From assembly GCA_902526795.1 (NCBI GenBank), contig CABZMF010000001.1, forward strand, positions 344,733 through 408,732: a stretch of 64,000 bases of DNA, given 5' to 3'. Made by a program: the position numbers and the translations under genes. Of the stretch, positions 9,860-19,193 are shown piece after piece. Origin of the DNA: an uncultured Fidelibacterota bacterium (lineage in GTDB: Bacteria; Fidelibacterota; Marinisomatia; Marinisomatales; Marinisomataceae). Within the stretch, counting starts at the first letter, position 1; each line of letters starts with the position of its first letter. The notes beneath the pieces are model-generated. The model did not search any database. It was not told the DNA's origin and was given only the letters and a program-made list of their open reading frames with translations.

Positions 9860-10441
9860 TACGAAATGAAAAATATCAATTATTGTGTACAGAAATAAGT
9901 AACCAATAACTTCCAAAAGAACACCATTAATCCTACTTATTTTAACTAACACTTTTTCACCTGGTTCTGGCTTTTTATATTTAAAAATATTTGGTATCAA
10001 TCGAGGAGTAGTTTTAATATATTTCTCAAATTTATCTCCATGGTTTGACCTTAATTTCTTTTCTTCATTTGCTATAGTAGGTATATGAAAAACAATAAAA
10101 ATGATTAGTAAAGATAATGGAAGGTAAATCGACTTTAAAGCTAGACAAAATCCTAAAATAATAATTAAACTAAAAAAATATAATGGATTTCTAACCATTG
10201 AAAAAGGCCCTGCTGTAACTAAATTTTTTGTTTTATTTCCTTCAATATATAGAGATGCCCAAATTCTTCCAAAACATCCAAAAACAACCAAAATAAAACC
10301 AAAAATACTCATTTGTAAAGACTCTAAGGTACTTATCTCAAGGGTGTAAGCTCTGAAATTATCATTCGTGATTGACAAAATTATAAGAATAACAATGGAT
10401 GCTCTTAAAAAATACATCCGATACTTGGCTAGTAGTCTCAT
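9851..10441 (-). CDS. Isoprenylcysteine carboxylmethyltransferase-like membrane methyltransferase
   Basis: A 196-aa protein with four to five hydrophobic helices. LVTAGPFSMVRNPLYFFSLI and the downstream NEEKKLRSNHGDKFEKYIKTTPRLIP match the SAM- and substrate-binding pattern of the ICMT/PEMT family of integral membrane methyltransferases. Bacterial members may methylate lipids or small hydrophobic compounds; the true substrate is unknown. It is convergent with the RecB-like nuclease gene and starts 5 nt after the Gp157 gene ends, so it likely shares a transcript with it. Confidence 0.75.
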   Translation of the reverse strand: MRLLAKYRMYFLRASIVILIILSITNDNFRAYTLEISTLESLQMSIFGFILVVFGCFGRIWASLYIEGNKTKNLVTAGPFSMVRNPLYFFSLIIILGFCLALKSIYLPLSLLIIFIVFHIPTIANEEKKLRSNHGDKFEKYIKTTPRLIPNIFKYKKPEPGEKVLVKISRINGVLLEVIGYLFLYTIIDIFHFVLN

Positions 10442-10446
10442 TATAT

Positions 10447-10938
10447 TTATTTAATAGTGATTCTTTTTTCTTGAATTAGCTCGCAGCCTGGAATATCTTC
10501 ACCGTTTTTAAGTGACTCTTTAACTTTATCTTTATTTAAAACTTTTGCTTCCTTTAAATGAAAAAATTTTTCAGGTATTTTATTTTCATCTAAAATATTT
10601 ACTTTTACAGGATTTTTATACATAGCAATAACAATATCATCATTTTCGATTTTTTCGGTATTAGTTCTCTCAAAATTGAAGCGTAAATAATCTTTTAGTT
10701 TTATAATTTTTTTTTCTAGGGAGACCCTTCTATTTTTTTGATTATTTTCAACTTCTTTAATACCAGCTGCCAGATGTTCAAGATTTCTAATGTATTTGGC
10801 TACATTTGCTGACTTTGATTTGAATTCACCCTCAATTGATTCTATTTCTTTTATCAAATCAGAGTCATCATGATCTAAAAGATTATCTAATAATTTTTCA
10901 AACTCATTTGTTATATCATAAAGAGTTGATTTTGACAT
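10447..10938 (-). CDS. Phage Gp157-family protein
   Basis: A 163-aa protein with the layout of Siphovirus Gp157: STLYDITNEFEKLLD at the N-terminus, a long charged coiled coil over about residues 25-95 (IESIEGEFKSKSANVAKYIRNLE ... SLEKKIIKLKDYL), then a beta-rich tail with KNPVKVNILDENKIPE and NGEDIPGCELIQEKRITIK. Gp157 genes usually sit in phage recombination/replication modules, and one was linked to phage resistance in Streptococcus. Here it lies among housekeeping genes with no other phage structural gene. The biochemical role is unknown. Confidence 0.75.
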   Translation of the reverse strand: MSKSTLYDITNEFEKLLDNLLDHDDSDLIKEIESIEGEFKSKSANVAKYIRNLEHLAAGIKEVENNQKNRRVSLEKKIIKLKDYLRFNFERTNTEKIENDDIVIAMYKNPVKVNILDENKIPEKFFHLKEAKVLNKDKVKESLKNGEDIPGCELIQEKRITIK

Positions 10939-10966
10939 GATTTAATATAGAAAAAAAATAAGAAAT

Positions 10967-12316
10967 TTATAATTCTTTTACTTCTTTGAGTAAATCATTT
11001 AGCATTTCCTTAGCATCACCGAAAACCATGATAGAATTATCATATCCAAATAATTCATTTTGAACACCTGCAAAGCCAGGATTCATACTTCTTTTATTGA
11101 TGATAACAGTTCTTGACTTATCAACATTTAAAATTGGCATACCATAAATAGGGCTTGACTGATCATGTCTAGCAGCAGGATTAACAACATCATTAGCACC
11201 AAGAATAAGGGCAACATCACAATCTTCAAATTCAGGATTGATTTCATCAAGATCTTTAAGAACATCATAAGAAACATTCGCTTCGGCAAGAAGAACATTC
11301 ATATGACCTGGCATTCTACCTGCAACAGGGTGGATTGCATATAGAACAGTTTTGCCCATAGATTCTAATGATTCAGCAACTTCACGAGCAACATGTTGCG
11401 CTTGAGCAACAGCCAATCCATAACCAGGGACAATTATAATTTTTTCTGCTGCATCAAGTATCATTGCTGCTTCAGTTGTAGAATAACTCTTAATATTCAT
11501 TTCCTTACCATCAGAGCTTCCACTCGAAGTTTCAGCTCCAACTGCACCAAATATTACATTCGCTAAAGATCTGTTCATACCTTTGCACATAATATTTGTT
11601 AGTATTAATCCCGAAGCTCCAACAAGTGATCCACTGATTATCAATGCCTGATTATCTATTAAAAAACCTGTTGCTGCTGCAGCAATACCAGAGTAAGAAT
11701 TAAGAAGTGAAATTACAACGGGCATATCTGCTCCTCCAATAGGAATAGTTAACCCTACTCCGAGCAGAAACGCTAATAGAACAACAAAATAAAACGAATT
11801 GTTCGCTTGAATAAAATCAAAATTATTTATTGAAACTAATATAATTATTGTACTGAAAAATAATATGTTAAGTATTTGCTGTCCTTTAAATGTAATAGCT
11901 TTACCTGAAATTAATCCTTGCAACTTCCCAAATGCAATGAAGCTTCCAGAAAAAGTTAAAGTTCCAATAAATACACTCACACAAATAATAAAACTTAAAT
12001 CATTTATCTTAAAAAATTCAGAAGACGCCACAAAAGCAGATGCGGCTCCTCCAAGACCATTAAATATAGCAACCATTTGTGGCATTTCTGTCATTTGAAC
12101 TCTAGTAGCAAATAACAGGCCAATAACTGAACCAATACCAACACCAAGAGCAATTAATTTGAAATCTAATACATTTGAAGATGCTAATGTTGCAGCAATT
12201 GCAATTAGCATTCCTATGGCTGCTAAGAAATTACCACTTCGAGCGGTTTTAGGATGTGATAGACGCTTGAGTCCTAAAATGAAACAAATAGCTGATAATA
12301 AGTAAAATAAATTCAT
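10967..12316 (-). CDS. pntB: NAD(P) transhydrogenase subunit beta
   Basis: The beta subunit (449 aa) of the proton-translocating transhydrogenase, which moves hydride from NADH to NADP+ using the proton gradient. The N-terminal half has about nine membrane helices, with GGADMPVVISLLNSYSG matching the proton-channel region. The C-terminal domain III (from about residue 275) binds NADP(H), with IIVPGYGLAVAQAQH, HPVAGRMPGHMNVLLAEA and GANDVVNPAA. Its ATG overlaps the stop of the upstream small subunit by 4 nt. It is the last gene of the three-gene unit. Confidence 0.97.
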   Translation of the reverse strand: MNLFYLLSAICFILGLKRLSHPKTARSGNFLAAIGMLIAIAATLASSNVLDFKLIALGVGIGSVIGLLFATRVQMTEMPQMVAIFNGLGGAASAFVASSEFFKINDLSFIICVSVFIGTLTFSGSFIAFGKLQGLISGKAITFKGQQILNILFFSTIIILVSINNFDFIQANNSFYFVVLLAFLLGVGLTIPIGGADMPVVISLLNSYSGIAAAATGFLIDNQALIISGSLVGASGLILTNIMCKGMNRSLANVIFGAVGAETSSGSSDGKEMNIKSYSTTEAAMILDAAEKIIIVPGYGLAVAQAQHVAREVAESLESMGKTVLYAIHPVAGRMPGHMNVLLAEANVSYDVLKDLDEINPEFEDCDVALILGANDVVNPAARHDQSSPIYGMPILNVDKSRTVIINKRSMNPGFAGVQNELFGYDNSIMVFGDAKEMLNDLLKEVKEL

Positions 12317-12585
12317 TTTTTCTTAAACATTTTTAACATTCTGTCAGTTACTAAAAAACCACCCACAACATTAATGGTAGCACAAACTAGAGCAGCCAAT
12401 CCTAGATAAGTACTTATTTCACCATTTGTACTAATTGCTAAGAGAGCTCCAACAATTGCAATTCCTGAAATTGCATTTGAGCCAGACATAAGTGGAGTAT
12501 GCAGAGTTGGAGGAACTTTATTGATTATCTCATTTCCAACAAAAATTGCTAAAATAAATATGGTAATTAAGTTAACGTCCATCAA
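12313..12585 (-). CDS. pntAB: NAD(P) transhydrogenase subunit alpha, membrane part (alpha-2)
   Basis: A 90-aa membrane protein with three or four helices corresponding to the C-terminal part of E. coli PntA. NKVPPTLHTPLMSGSNAISGI is the family's conserved block. In this organism the alpha subunit is split into two genes, as in Rhodospirillum and many other bacteria. It overlaps both neighbours by 4 nt (ATGA-type junctions), indicating coupled translation of all three subunits. Confidence 0.95.
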   Translation of the reverse strand: MMDVNLITIFILAIFVGNEIINKVPPTLHTPLMSGSNAISGIAIVGALLAISTNGEISTYLGLAALVCATINVVGGFLVTDRMLKMFKKK

Positions 12586-13703
12586 AATGCCTCTCGCGTT
12601 GGTTCATGTCTTACTTCACCCTTTTCGATGAAAAGCATTCCATCAATTATTTCATCTTCCTTATCAAGTTTGAAACCTTGTTCTGTATGACAATGGTCAA
12701 TAATTGCTTCTATGTTTTTTGAAAAAAGTTGGCTAGAATGAAATGCCATTGTGCTTGGTAAATTCGAATTTCCATCAATTAAAACTCCATTATGACTTAC
12801 AATTTCGTCTACTTTTGTGAGCTCACAATTTCCACCATTTTCAGATGCTAAATCCATAATTACAGATCCTGGAGCCATTGATTCAACCATACTTTTAGGA
12901 ATTAACATTGGTGCAGGTCTGTTAGGTATTAAAGCAGTTGTAATAACAATATCTGATTTACCGACTCTTTCTCTCATTAATTCTTGTTGCTTTGCTTTAT
13001 AATCATCGCTTGTTTCAGAAGCATATCCTCCGGATCCAACTCCATCATTCGAGTCACTTTCAACCTCAACAAATTTAGCTCCAAGACTTTCAACTTGTTC
13101 TTTTACTTCAGGTCTTACATCAAAAGCTTCAACCTGAGCTCCAAGTCTTTTAGCAGTTGCTATAGCCTGTAACCCTGCTACTCCTGCTCCAAGAACAAGT
13201 GTTCTTGAAGGAGAAATTGTTCCAGCTGCGGTCATTAAAAGAGGCATGTATTTCCCGATATGATTTGCTCCAATCAAAACGGCTTTATACCCAGCAATAT
13301 TTGCTTGAGAACTTAAAACATCCATTTTTTGTGCTAAAGTTGTTCTGGGTAAAAGGTTTAAAGAAAAAGCAGATACTTTTTTCTCTTTTAATTTTTTAAC
13401 ACAATCAACTTCTTTTATTGTTTGTAACAAGGAGATTAAAAGTGTACCAGCATTTAAGGATGATACTTCTTCATCTGATGGAGAATTGACTTTACAAATT
13501 AATTCACAATTAAATATTTCTTTTTTATCAACAATTTTTGCCCCAGCATTTTTGTAATTATCATCTGAGTAGTTTGATTCTAACCCTGCATTAGATTCTA
13601 TGAAAAACTCATATCCTTTTTTGATTAAAGCAGAAATAGTTGATGGAACGATAGCCACCCTTTTTTCTCCAGTTTTTTGCTCTTTTAAAATTCCAATTTT
13701 CAT
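12582..13703 (-). CDS. pntAA: NAD(P) transhydrogenase subunit alpha, NAD-binding part (alpha-1)
   Basis: The soluble domain I of transhydrogenase, which binds NAD(H). The protein starts MKIGILKEQKTGEKRVAI, the family's normal N-terminus, so I place the start at 13703 rather than at an ATG 20 codons upstream that adds unmatched residues. The Rossmann motif GAGVAGLQAIATAKRLGA is followed by EAFDVRPEVKEQVESLGA, and VIVTTALIPNRPAPMLI-like residues form the dimer region. About 373 aa. First gene of the pnt unit, divergent from proline iminopeptidase across about 90 nt. Confidence 0.95.
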   Translation of the reverse strand: MKIGILKEQKTGEKRVAIVPSTISALIKKGYEFFIESNAGLESNYSDDNYKNAGAKIVDKKEIFNCELICKVNSPSDEEVSSLNAGTLLISLLQTIKEVDCVKKLKEKKVSAFSLNLLPRTTLAQKMDVLSSQANIAGYKAVLIGANHIGKYMPLLMTAAGTISPSRTLVLGAGVAGLQAIATAKRLGAQVEAFDVRPEVKEQVESLGAKFVEVESDSNDGVGSGGYASETSDDYKAKQQELMRERVGKSDIVITTALIPNRPAPMLIPKSMVESMAPGSVIMDLASENGGNCELTKVDEIVSHNGVLIDGNSNLPSTMAFHSSQLFSKNIEAIIDHCHTEQGFKLDKEDEIIDGMLFIEKGEVRHEPTREAF

Positions 13704-13792
13704 AACTATAAAATAGAGGTAAAAATTACGCATTTTAGAATATTCATCAAGAACTTTATGCATATTAAATTTTTTTTTAGCTAAATTGATTA

Positions 13793-14737
13793 GTGGAATT
13801 ATATCCTAAGGCAAAAGTTTTTAATTCTTTCAATTTAAAAGTTTCCGAATTGCATACCATTTTCATTGAAGAATCAGGTAATAAAAATGGAAAACCAGTT
13901 ATTTTTTTACATGGTGGTCCAGGAGGTGGAATTAGCTCAAATTATAGGCAATACTTTAATCCTGACGAGTGGAGAATTATTATGTTTGATCAGAGGGGAT
14001 GTGGTAAAAGTACACCTTTTGCCGAGCTTGATGAGAATACTACATGGGACTTAGTGTCAGACATAGAAAAAATTAGAAATCATTTACAAATAGAAAAGTG
14101 GGTAGTTTTTGGTGGAAGTTGGGGAAGTACGCTTTCATTAGCTTACAGTCAAAAACATCCAAATGCGTGTAAAGGATTAATTTTGAGAGGTATTTTTTTA
14201 GTTCGTAAGAAAGAAATTGATTGGTTTTATCAGTCTGGAGCTAGCAATGTATTTCCAGATAAGTGGGAATCATTTTTAGCTCCAATACCTAAGAATAAAA
14301 GAAATAATTTGCTTGGTGCTTATTATGATATTTTGACAGGAGATAATCAAGAAAAGAAAATTGCCGCTGCAAAAGCTTGGAGTACATGGGAGGGTAGTAC
14401 TGTAAGGCTCATTTTAGATGAAAATTTTATTTCTGATTTTGGAGAAGAAAAGTTTGCTGAAGCATTTGCTCGTATTGAATGCCATTATTTTATGAATAAG
14501 TGTTGGTTTCCAACAGATAATTACTTAATTGAGAATATTGATAAAATAAGACATATACCATCAGTAATTGTTCATGGAAGGTATGACATAATTTGCCCTG
14601 TAGTCCAAGCTTGGGATTTGCATAAAGCGTGGCCAGAGGCTGATTTACATATAATACCTGATGCTGGTCATTCTATCTATGAAGAGGGTATTAAAAATAA
14701 ATTATTAGAGTATACAAATAGATTTCTAAATCTATAG
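13793..14737 (+). CDS. pip: Proline iminopeptidase (S33 alpha/beta hydrolase)
   Basis: Releases N-terminal proline from peptides. The 314-aa sequence has the oxyanion motif HGGPGGG at residue 40, DQRGCGKS, the nucleophile elbow GGSWGS with Ser109, the family's WSTWEG cap motif, the acid in HGRYDIICP and the catalytic His in DAGHSIYE. All triad residues are present. The start is GTG at 13793. Its stop lies one base from the stop of the convergent downstream gene. The family assignment is firm; strict proline specificity is inferred. Confidence 0.92.
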   Translation: MELYPKAKVFNSFNLKVSELHTIFIEESGNKNGKPVIFLHGGPGGGISSNYRQYFNPDEWRIIMFDQRGCGKSTPFAELDENTTWDLVSDIEKIRNHLQIEKWVVFGGSWGSTLSLAYSQKHPNACKGLILRGIFLVRKKEIDWFYQSGASNVFPDKWESFLAPIPKNKRNNLLGAYYDILTGDNQEKKIAAAKAWSTWEGSTVRLILDENFISDFGEEKFAEAFARIECHYFMNKCWFPTDNYLIENIDKIRHIPSVIVHGRYDIICPVVQAWDLHKAWPEADLHIIPDAGHSIYEEGIKNKLLEYTNRFLNL

Positions 14738-14738
14738 T

Positions 14739-15344
14739 TTAAAGAAAGCTTCCAACTAAAGCAATCAATGCTCCAGCTGCAAATGAAGATGAATTTGAAA
14801 TATCTACAGCAGAGATAATCAATCCCCCTATTATGATTAAAACATTATTAAAGTTAGACTTTTGTTCAATTTCATAGATAATTTCTTTTTCTTCAGGTTG
14901 TATTTCCTTGGCTTGAAAATCATCAATGATATTAGCACCAGAAATACTTTTTTTAGATATTAATTGACTATTTCTTAGAAAAAACTGCAAAGCTTTTCTT
15001 TTCGGAGTATTTATTTCAAAGGATTCAATTTCAGAAAATAATTGAAGAGCAATTTGTGTTGACTCAATACTATTAGAAACTTCTATACTTTTTAAAGCTT
15101 CATTTTTATAGTTTGATAAAGATAAACTGTCAGTATTTGCTCCATAAATTGTAATATAAAACCATTCTGAAGAATACCATGCAGTAACATCTTCGAGATT
15201 TATTTTTTTGTTTAAATCAAAATTAATAATAGTGCCGTTATTTTTAGAATCAACTTTTAAATCCTTAATTTTTAAATCTTGCGATATGAGCAAGGAGCAG
15301 GAAAACAAAAATAAAATAGTTACTAATAGATTATTTTTCATCAA
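14739..15344 (-). CDS. Secreted hypothetical protein with C-terminal hydrophobic segment
   Basis: A 201-aa protein with a signal peptide (basic MMKNN, then LLVTILFLFSCSLLIS) and a beta-rich middle (INLEDVTAWYSSEWFYITIYG, STQIALQLFSEIESFEI, KALQFFLRNS). The alternation resembles AMIN-type domains of envelope proteins, but the match is weak. The C-terminus has two short hydrophobic stretches (FNNVLIIIGGLIISAV and SFAAGALIALVGSFL) separated by a serine-rich turn. Transcribed alone, divergent from alaS. Function unknown. Confidence 0.6.
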   Translation of the reverse strand: MMKNNLLVTILFLFSCSLLISQDLKIKDLKVDSKNNGTIINFDLNKKINLEDVTAWYSSEWFYITIYGANTDSLSLSNYKNEALKSIEVSNSIESTQIALQLFSEIESFEINTPKRKALQFFLRNSQLISKKSISGANIIDDFQAKEIQPEEKEIIYEIEQKSNFNNVLIIIGGLIISAVDISNSSSFAAGALIALVGSFL

Positions 15345-15388
15345 TTGAATATATTATTTGTTTAGATTCATATGAAACAATTTTATCG

Positions 15389-17929
15389 ATGAAAAGTTCA
15401 CAAATTAGAGAATCGTTTATTAGCTTTTTTGAAAGTAAACGCCATTCACGTGTAACAAGCGCACCAGTTCTTCCTATTGGAGATAAATCATTATTATTTA
15501 CCAATGCAGGAATGAACCAATTTAAATCAATTTTTTTAAATACTGAACAACCTAAACATTTAAGAGTAGTTAACAGTCAAAAATGTATTAGAGTTAGTGG
15601 AAAGCATAATGATTTAGAAGAGGTTGGAAGAGATGGATTTCACCACACTTTTTTTGAAATGCTAGGTAATTGGTCATTTGGTGATTATTACAAAAAAGAA
15701 GCTATAACTTGGTCTTGGGAACTCTTTACAAAAGTTTGGAAATTAGATAAGTCCAAACTGTGGGTTACTGTTTTCGAAAAGGATAATGAGGCTTTTGATT
15801 TATGGAAAAATCATACAGATATTGATCCAAATCGAATTATTCGTTCTGGTGCCAAGGATAATTTTTGGGAAATGGCTGAAACAGGGCCTTGTGGTCCATG
15901 TTCTGAAATTCATTATTATGTTGGAGATAACCCAGAAGAACAAAAAGCTGAAATGATTAATAACTCCCCAGAATATTGGGAATTATGGAACCTAGTTTTC
16001 ATTCAATTTAATCGTCTAAAAGATGGAACTATGGAGGATTTGCCAAAAAAACATGTAGATACTGGCGCAGGACTTGAAAGAATTTGTTCAGTACTTCAAA
16101 ACAAAGATTCCAATTATAAAACAGATTTGTTTTCAAAAACAATTAAAGATTTAGAAAATTTTTCTAGCACTAAATATCAAGATTTTGAAATTTCATATAA
16201 TGTTATTTGTGATCACATAAGAATGCTATCATTTGCAATTGCTGATGGAGTTGTTCCATCAAATGATGGTAGAGGGTATGTTGTTAGAAGAGTGTTGAGA
16301 AGAGGTTCAAAATTTGCTATGAATCTAGAAATTAAAGAACCTATTTTATATAAGTTGGTTGGTTCAGTGGTTTCGACGATGTCTTCCCATTATCCTGAGC
16401 TAAAAGAAAAACAAAAATACATCGAGCAAACTATTCTTTTGGAAGAGCAGTCATTCTTAAGAACGTTAGAAAATGGAGTTATTCAATTTGAAAAAATTAT
16501 ACGCAATACATCTAGTACAGAAATACATGGAAAAGATGCATTCAAGCTTTATGATACTTATGGATTTCCACTTGATTTAACTCAGCTTATGGCTGAAGAA
16601 AGAAAGATGACTGTTGATATACATGGTTTTGATGTTGAAATGAAAAATCAAAAACAATTAGCTAAATCTGGTCAAAAATTTGAAATGGAGAATCTTGATT
16701 TGCAATGGAATTTAGATACTAAAAGCAGTCATTCGATCTTTGTAGGTTATGATAATGAAAGTATTTCTTCAAAAATTATAAATTATGCTTATAGCGGAGA
16801 TAAATTAATTATTGTTCTAAAAAATACACCTTTTTTTTCAGAGTCTGGAGGTCAAATTGGTGATACGGGTATAATTAAGAATGATGACTTCTCAGCTAAA
16901 GTTAATGATACTCAAAAAAATGGAGATTATGTTCTACATATATGCACACTTTTAAAAGGATCTATTGGAAAAAATTTTCTTGTAGACTGTATTATAGATG
17001 TTGATAGAAGAAATTATATTAAAATGAATCATACAGCAACTCACTTACTTCATCAATCACTAAAAGAAGTTTTAGGTAATCATATTAACCAAGCAGGATC
17101 TTTAGTTCATCCAGAATATTTAAGATTTGATATTTCCCACCCAAACAAAATTTCAAAAAAAGAATTAGATGATATTGAGCTCATTGTAAACCAAAAAATT
17201 GATGAGGATATTGTTGTTGAAACAAGCACTAAGAACTTAGTGGAAGCTAAAAAGGAGGGTGCAACTGCTTTATTTGGTGAAAAATATGGTGAAAAGGTCA
17301 GAGTTGTTACAATGGGCAAATTTTCCAAAGAATTATGTGGCGGAACTCATGTTTTGAACACAGGAAAAATAAAAAAATTTAAAATCAAGCATGAAAAAGC
17401 AATTTCTTCTGGAATTAGAAGAATACATGCCATTACTAATGATTATGTTGATTTGTACTTGAAGGATAAATCTGACGAACTAGGATTGCTAAAGAAAGCT
17501 AAACAAAAAAAAGAAGAAGAAAAGCAAAGTCAATCCATCTTACTTAATAGTGTAGATATTGATTCAATAATCAATAATTCAATAATGGATTTTGATGGAA
17601 TTGATTTATTGTTTAGTAAAGTTGACCTTGGAGTTGCTTCGGATTTGAAGATTTTAAATAAAAAAATTAAAAATAAAGTAAATTCGTCAATTATATTTTT
17701 GTACACTGAAATTGAAAAAAAAATGACAATTTCAATTGGAATTTCTGAAGATTTAATTGAAAAATCTTTTCATGCTGGAGAATTAGTTAAATTTCTCGCT
17801 TACGAACTCAAAGGTCAAGGTGGCGGAAAAGAAGATTTCGCAATGGCTGGTGGTATATCTTATATACATGCAGGAGATCTTAAGCTTGTTGTCTTAAAAC
17901 TTGTTAAAAGATTTTTAGAAAAAAAATGA
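15389..17929 (+). CDS. alaS: Alanyl-tRNA synthetase
   Basis: Charges tRNA-Ala. The 846-aa protein has the class II catalytic core at the N-terminus (LFTNAGMNQFK, RVVNSQKCIRV, HHTFFEMLGNWSFGDYYK), the tRNA-recognition part (VCDHIRMLSFAIADGV-like residues near 270), the editing domain with zinc-binding HTATHLLH near residue 548 and CGGTH near residue 650, and a C-terminal C-Ala/DHHA1 part ending in KGQGGGKEDFAMAGG. It is slightly shorter than the usual 870-880 aa. The start ATG follows a 44-nt divergent gap. Confidence 0.97.
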   Translation: MKSSQIRESFISFFESKRHSRVTSAPVLPIGDKSLLFTNAGMNQFKSIFLNTEQPKHLRVVNSQKCIRVSGKHNDLEEVGRDGFHHTFFEMLGNWSFGDYYKKEAITWSWELFTKVWKLDKSKLWVTVFEKDNEAFDLWKNHTDIDPNRIIRSGAKDNFWEMAETGPCGPCSEIHYYVGDNPEEQKAEMINNSPEYWELWNLVFIQFNRLKDGTMEDLPKKHVDTGAGLERICSVLQNKDSNYKTDLFSKTIKDLENFSSTKYQDFEISYNVICDHIRMLSFAIADGVVPSNDGRGYVVRRVLRRGSKFAMNLEIKEPILYKLVGSVVSTMSSHYPELKEKQKYIEQTILLEEQSFLRTLENGVIQFEKIIRNTSSTEIHGKDAFKLYDTYGFPLDLTQLMAEERKMTVDIHGFDVEMKNQKQLAKSGQKFEMENLDLQWNLDTKSSHSIFVGYDNESISSKIINYAYSGDKLIIVLKNTPFFSESGGQIGDTGIIKNDDFSAKVNDTQKNGDYVLHICTLLKGSIGKNFLVDCIIDVDRRNYIKMNHTATHLLHQSLKEVLGNHINQAGSLVHPEYLRFDISHPNKISKKELDDIELIVNQKIDEDIVVETSTKNLVEAKKEGATALFGEKYGEKVRVVTMGKFSKELCGGTHVLNTGKIKKFKIKHEKAISSGIRRIHAITNDYVDLYLKDKSDELGLLKKAKQKKEEEKQSQSILLNSVDIDSIINNSIMDFDGIDLLFSKVDLGVASDLKILNKKIKNKVNSSIIFLYTEIEKKMTISIGISEDLIEKSFHAGELVKFLAYELKGQGGGKEDFAMAGGISYIHAGDLKLVVLKLVKRFLEKK

Positions 17930-17940
17930 GGATTCCTTGA

Positions 17941-18387
17941 ATGGTTGAAACTAATAAAATAAATAATTTTCTTAATTCCTGGATAAATGGAATAATTCAA
18001 ATAGGTAAAGTCTTTTTGGAAAATAAAGATTATAAAGAAAGCGCCAAAAAATTCATTGAATCACACTACGCGTTTGATAGTGAATCAGTATTATTCAAGC
18101 CGACATTTACAAAAGAGGTTATTTTCAGAAATTCTAAAGATATGGCTTTATCATATTTTATCGGAGGAAGTATAGACGAAGATCATGGATTTGCTTTAAA
18201 ACCATGGAAGAACATATCAATTGACGAGCTAAATATTTTAGAAGAAAACAAACTATTAATTGCAATGGGTATTCTTAAGCTTAAGCCTGTCAATGCAGAT
18301 AAGATTACTTCAGTTGCATTTACTTTCGTCTTCACTGAAACAAATAGTGGTTTAAAAATAAAAGTTCATCATTCATCTCCGATCTAA
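17941..18387 (+). CDS. SnoaL/NTF2-like cystatin-fold protein, unknown role
   Basis: A 148-aa soluble protein whose pattern (SWINGIIQIGKVFLENKDYKESAKKFI, then VLFKPT, ALSYFIGG, DHGFALKPWKNI, AMGILKLK and final VHHSSPI) fits a group of NTF2/SnoaL-like proteins found in Proteobacteria and marine bacteria, with a small hydrophobic pocket. No catalytic role has been fixed for this group. It starts 11 nt after alaS, with GAGGA before it, and precedes the RidA gene by 18 nt, so it is likely part of one transcript. Confidence 0.6.
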   Translation: MVETNKINNFLNSWINGIIQIGKVFLENKDYKESAKKFIESHYAFDSESVLFKPTFTKEVIFRNSKDMALSYFIGGSIDEDHGFALKPWKNISIDELNILEENKLLIAMGILKLKPVNADKITSVAFTFVFTETNSGLKIKVHHSSPI

Positions 18388-18405
18388 CCAATTAAAGGAG
18401 TTATT

Positions 18406-18768
18406 ATGCAAAAATTAAAATCACCAAACCCAGTTGGACCGTATTCAATGTTTAGAGAATTGCCTTCAGGAGGTTGGATAACTTCAGGTCAAATTCCAAT
18501 TGATCCTGAAACGGGCAATCTGAATAATAAAAGTGTAAAGGATGAGGTTGTACAAGTGTTTGATAACCTTGAAGCTGTTTTGTTGGAAAATGGAAAATCT
18601 TTTCATGATGTAAAGAAATTTTTAGTTTTTTTAACAGATTTAACAATAACTCCTTTGGTAAATACAGAAATTAAAAAAAGATTAAAAGAGCCATTTCCTG
18701 CAAGATCAACGATTCAAGTCGTAGGTTTACCAATGGGTGCAAATGTTGAAGTAGAATGTTTGGGATAA
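18406..18768 (+). CDS. ridA: RidA-family enamine/imine deaminase
   Basis: RidA hydrolyses reactive 2-aminoacrylate and related enamines formed by PLP enzymes, protecting cells from damage. The 120-aa sequence has NPVGPYS at the start, WITSGQIPIDPETG, VKKFLVFLTDL and the signature FPARSTIQVVGLPMGANVEVEC with the substrate-binding Arg. AAAGGAG stands 8 nt before the ATG. The next gene begins inside its last 13 bases. Confidence 0.93.
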   Translation: MQKLKSPNPVGPYSMFRELPSGGWITSGQIPIDPETGNLNNKSVKDEVVQVFDNLEAVLLENGKSFHDVKKFLVFLTDLTITPLVNTEIKKRLKEPFPARSTIQVVGLPMGANVEVECLG

Positions 18769-19193
18769 TAAAAAATATTTTTATTTTTGTTGTCTTTATA
18801 TCTTTAATATTTGCACAACAAAAGATGGATTTTAGGACTGAAGATGAGCGAGCAAAGAATCCAAATATTGCACTAAAAAAATCTCTAATTTTCCCTGGAG
18901 TAGGTCAATTGTATAATGATCAAAAAATTAAGGGATATACATTAATTGCAGCTGAGCTTTTTTCTCTATATAATTTTAATGAGAATAGAAAAAAATATAA
19001 AGATTTCAATGAAAGTTATGGAAAATCTCAAGATTATTATTTAAGAGAGAGAAATCGTTTTGCTTGGATAGCAATTGGATTGTATTTTTATGGAATTCTA
19101 GATTCTGTTGTTGAAGCACATTTAGATGATTTTGATAAAATAGTAAGAGAAAATGACCCATTATTAGATACGGGAGATATTGATGGAGAATAA
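18756..19193 (+). CDS. DUF5683-like membrane protein with signal peptide
   Basis: A 145-aa protein with an N-terminal signal or anchor (IIKNIFIFVVFISLIFA), then NPNIALKKSLIFPGVGQLYNDQKIKGYTLIA, the PG-x-GQ-x-YN pattern of the DUF5683 group common in Bacteroidetes and relatives, and a second hydrophobic helix near residues 100-120 (FAWIAIGLYFYGILDSVV). The role is unknown; such proteins are thought to be membrane located. It overlaps ridA by 13 nt and the symporter gene by about 11 nt. Confidence 0.65.
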   Translation: MFGIIKNIFIFVVFISLIFAQQKMDFRTEDERAKNPNIALKKSLIFPGVGQLYNDQKIKGYTLIAAELFSLYNFNENRKKYKDFNESYGKSQDYYLRERNRFAWIAIGLYFYGILDSVVEAHLDDFDKIVRENDPLLDTGDIDGE

